A DNA stretch of 55,335 bases from assembly GCA_001598975.1 (NCBI GenBank), contig BBXU01002769.1:1-55335 (forward strand), written 5' to 3'. Shown here piece after piece: positions 52,301 through 55,335 of this stretch (within the stretch, counting starts at the first letter, position 1; every line of letters starts with the position of its first letter). Under the pieces are notes generated by a model. The model was not told the DNA's origin. It did not search any database and saw only the letters and a list, made by a program, of their open reading frames with translations. Made by a program: the position numbers and the translations under genes. The DNA comes from Parachlorella kessleri (Eukaryota > Chlorophyta > Trebouxiophyceae > Chlorellales > Chlorellaceae).

Positions 52301-55171
52301 ATGATCGAGGTAGGCTACATGCGCTGACTCCTTTGCTCGACTGACCTTGGTGCCCTTTCCTGCCCCGCCATCCCTCTTCTGAGGCTCTTTCATTCTAACT
52401 TCAGTTGTGCCCACTGCACCCACCCACCGCAGGAGATCGACAGCGAGGCCTTCATCAGGCACTACTTCCAGAAGGCTCTTCAGGAGCTGCAAGGCGACCC
52501 AGAGCGCTTCTTAGCTGCAGCCCTGGGCTTTCTACGTAGTGAAACCAGCTTCTTTCAGGGTGGGGACGAGGCGGCAGCTGCCAAGCTGCAGCAGCTAGTG
52601 CTCGGGCGCGGGGAGAATCAGGCTGCCGCTAGCGAGCCTTCAAAGGATGCAAGGCGGCTAGCCACTGGGCAGACTGGACCTACACCAGAAGCAGGAGGAG
52701 CAGCTGCGAAGCCAGGACCACCTGCGCTGCAGGCAAGCTGCACTTTCTGACACTGACCCAATGGCCCCATTGTCCATGAAGGAGGTTGACACAGTCGCAT
52801 TCTCAACGAACCTGCAGAGTTAGTAGGGCTCCTGGCATTTGCGGAGGGTCACAGGGTGCCTGCTGCATCACAGCAAGGTGTCGGAGCCTGCAACGCTCAC
52901 AGTGACAGACAGCTATGGATGGTCCTCGCTTAGCGGGCTTGCTCTCGTCACCCCCACACCACCGTCTGGCTGATGGCAGTGAGCCGTATGTTGATATACT
53001 CCGCTGATGCCTTTGCAGCCTTCCTCCCAGGGGGAAGCAGCAGTACCGCCAGCACCAGCAGCGGCGGCAGCAGCAACTGCCGCAGCAGGCCATGCAGAGC
53101 ATGCTCGGGCCCGGGCAGGGGATGGCGCTGGAGTGGAGCAGGCACAGGAGGCTGGCCAGCAGCAGGGGAAGGCTGACGGGGAGGAGCAGCCAGCAGAAGA
53201 GGAAGGCTCCAAAGGCATCAGTGAGTGATATAACCAGGGATGGGCGTCATTAGGTACTTCTCATCGTCAAGGGTAGTGTCTGGTGTGATTGCTATGACAG
53301 CGTGGTACCACTGTTGTCCTACTGTACTGTGCAGCATGCGTACAAGCCGTCAAGTACCTGCAGACACCTGGAACCCTGCAGCGTGAATTTCACCCCCTGC
53401 TAGATGACTCAAAAATCCACCGGGATAGCCCACCCCCAGCCTGCCGCCCCTCCCCCCTGCAGAGCCCAACTCGGGCAACGGCGCGGACCTGGACAGCTAC
53501 TCATGGACGCAGACTCTTCAGGAGGTGGTCCTCACAGTGCCGGTGCCCCCCGGCACGAAGGGCCGCATGTGTGACGTGGCCATCACCCGCAGCAAGCTGC
53601 GGCTGGGGGTCAAGGGGCAGCCGCCCGTGCTAGGTGAGGGCTGTGCTGCTGATGGATGGATAGATAGTCCACGTGTGACGATTCCGACCCGGAGGGCCGC
53701 AGGGGAAGGCTGCTTGCGCGGTCCCAAGCGTCAGTTGCCTGTGCGTAGGCAATGCTGCCGCTGCGGAGCGCTGTCCTTGCCCGGAAGCTGCAGGCAATCG
53801 TGGCATGCTAGTAACAGCGCATAAAGTGCAACCAGCAGACTTGCGCATGACTGCGGTCCGTGCTTCCATATATGTGTTTGGGAAGAGGTTCTGGGGTACG
53901 AGTCTTCTGTCCGACCCTGGTGCAGATGGCGAGCTGTTTGCTGGGGTCAAGCCCGACGACTGCCTGTGGAACATCCTGGATGGCAAGGTGCTGGAGCTAA
54001 CGCTGCAGAAGGTGGGTTGGCCATTACCCCTGGGAAATGATTTGGAGGGGGCCTCACATGCTGATGTGCGGAGTTCCTGGGCCTGGCAAAGGCTGCATGT
54101 GGCAGGGAGCGAACGTCTAGTGGGAGACCCCAGCCTGCCGTGGGGTTGCTGCTGAGCGCCTTGTCTTGGAGGTGGCCACCTGCTACGCCTGCTGCGCCTA
54201 TAGCTGTACATGCAGTAGCACCTTACCGAACTTGCCAGTCCCCACACTCCTGCAGCAAAAGCAAGCTCACTCTTAAGCTCTTTCCCCAGTCCGGATCGCG
54301 ATTGCGACTAAGGAAAGTTGCCCCTGTGCAGGCCAATGCCATGCAATGGTGGCGATCCGTGGTCAAGGGGGAGCCGGAGATTGACACACAGTCGGTGGAG
54401 CCGGAGAACTCCAAGCTGTCAGACCTAGGTGGGTCGTGGTGCACAAGTTCTGTGGTGGCAGCGGGGGTACCTTACAGACAATGGTAGCCTGCAAAGGAGA
54501 CGTTGCATGCACGTGGCTTACAACATTTCGGCAGCTGCCAGTGTTTTTGTGCCGGCAGCCCTTGGCCTCACTTGCCGTCCGGATGCAGACCCAGAGATGC
54601 GGGCGACTGTGGAGAAGATGATGTATGACTCTCGGCAGAAGGCGCTGGGGCTCCCCACCAGTGAGGAGCAGCAAAAGCAGGTAGGCTTCTTGACATACGA
54701 CTCATTCTGCTCTGGCACACGGTGGACAAAGCCGAGGGCTGGGTGAGGTGCAGCGGGCCTTGCATGGATCAGGAAAAGTATGGAGAGAACCTCCGTGTGC
54801 AGGCATTTCCGAGCAGCTGACTAGGGCTGTTCCTGTTACCTTGTACATTGCATGTCTGCTTGTTTGAGCGGCCCTACAATGCAAGTGTGCACAAGACCCA
54901 GGTTACCCGCCCCGCCCCTGACGGTCCCACGGTCTTCACAGCCTCAGGCCGCAGCAAGATCTGTTCAGGCGCCACTCCACATGCGTATGTATGGGTGCTG
55001 CTTGGTTCCTGGTCGAAGTAACGGACGCCAACAGTGCCTGCCCATCTTTTGCTGTGCTGGCTCCGCTAATTGTGGAAGTGCGTGCTCGTTCTCTCTGCGC
55101 TGCAGGATGTGCTGAACAAGTTCATGGCAGCGCACCCTGAGATGGACTTCAGCAAGGCCAAGTTCATGTGA
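52301..55171 (+). CDS. NUDC: NudC nuclear-distribution protein with CS domain
   Basis: Hsp90/dynein-associated co-chaperone. Exons 52301-52309, 52433-52732, 53019-53220, 53463-53633, 53926-54011, 54332-54428, 54589-54680 and 55106-55171 give 340 residues (human NUDC 331). The start is strong: GCCACCATG, a three-codon first exon. Order of parts: an N-terminal helical region, an Ala/Glu/Gln-rich low-complexity linker (residues about 60-165), [20 protein letters not shown] opening the CS domain (about 172-260) with [25 protein letters not shown] and the [13 protein letters not shown] block, then the family C-terminus [19 protein letters not shown] and [16 protein letters not shown]. The intron 52733-53018 begins with GC (CAG|GCAAGC). 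The gene is complete within the window. Confidence 0.95.
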
Positions 55172-55335
55172 CATCAGGAACTGGGAATGGCAGAGAGCTG
55201 TGGAGCAGCGGCCGTAGGGTGATCGGCTGCAAAATATCGGGAAGGGACACATCCTTTGGTACAGTGTGCGCACAGTTGTGCTGTGGAACCTGGGGTTGCA
55301 GACAGGATTTAAGATGGAAATGCGAAGTGACAGAA

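Overview
This window is nuclear DNA of a green alga, most likely a chlorophycean of the Chlamydomonadales type. The evidence is GC-rich, very intron-dense protein genes (about 90 splice donors can be placed), long Ala/Gln/Pro-rich low-complexity stretches, TGTAA-type poly(A) signals, and a plant-type gene set: fused DHFR-TS, an SnRK2-like kinase and a plant-type MBOAT LPCAT with a C-terminal dilysine signal. There are no bacterial operons, CRISPR arrays or rRNA genes. Species identity is inference only.

Layout, left to right: DHFR-TS (minus, runs off the left edge); TRAPPC6/Trs33 (plus); cyclophilin H, PPIH (minus); SnRK2-like kinase (plus); a coiled-coil/ankyrin protein with a huge central exon (plus); LPCAT (minus); a GT4 glycosyltransferase with a poly-Gln tail (plus); a DUF2301-like membrane protein (plus, N-terminus unresolved); two tandem serine palmitoyltransferase LCB2 genes (both minus) separated by a transposon- and hairpin-rich spacer; and NudC (plus). 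I rebuilt exons by joining conserved peptide blocks at splice sites that keep the reading phase. All internal exons listed are phase-consistent, but none has transcript support.

The genes are mostly unrelated housekeeping functions: folate and thymidylate synthesis, vesicle tethering, spliceosome-associated isomerase, stress kinase, phospholipid remodelling, sphingolipid synthesis and dynein/Hsp90 co-chaperone. LPCAT and the two LCB2 copies are all ER lipid enzymes, but nothing shows co-regulation.

The most unusual signals are structural. (1) In at least 17 places, in eight of the eleven genes, the end of an exon together with its splice site has been copied tandemly into the neighbouring intron or 3' flank, with periods mostly 40-120 bp, leaving arrays of decoy or alternative splice sites. 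In the GT4 gene one such copy gives an in-frame 31-residue extension. (2) Eight of about 90 introns use GC-AG boundaries, all with a strong AG|GCRAG context. (3) An intron of LCB2 copy B holds an ~890-bp near-palindrome whose two arms each keep a related SAP-like reading frame. (4) The spacer between the LCB2 genes holds a ~280-bp hairpin and a TACG-rich putative hAT-like non-autonomous element.
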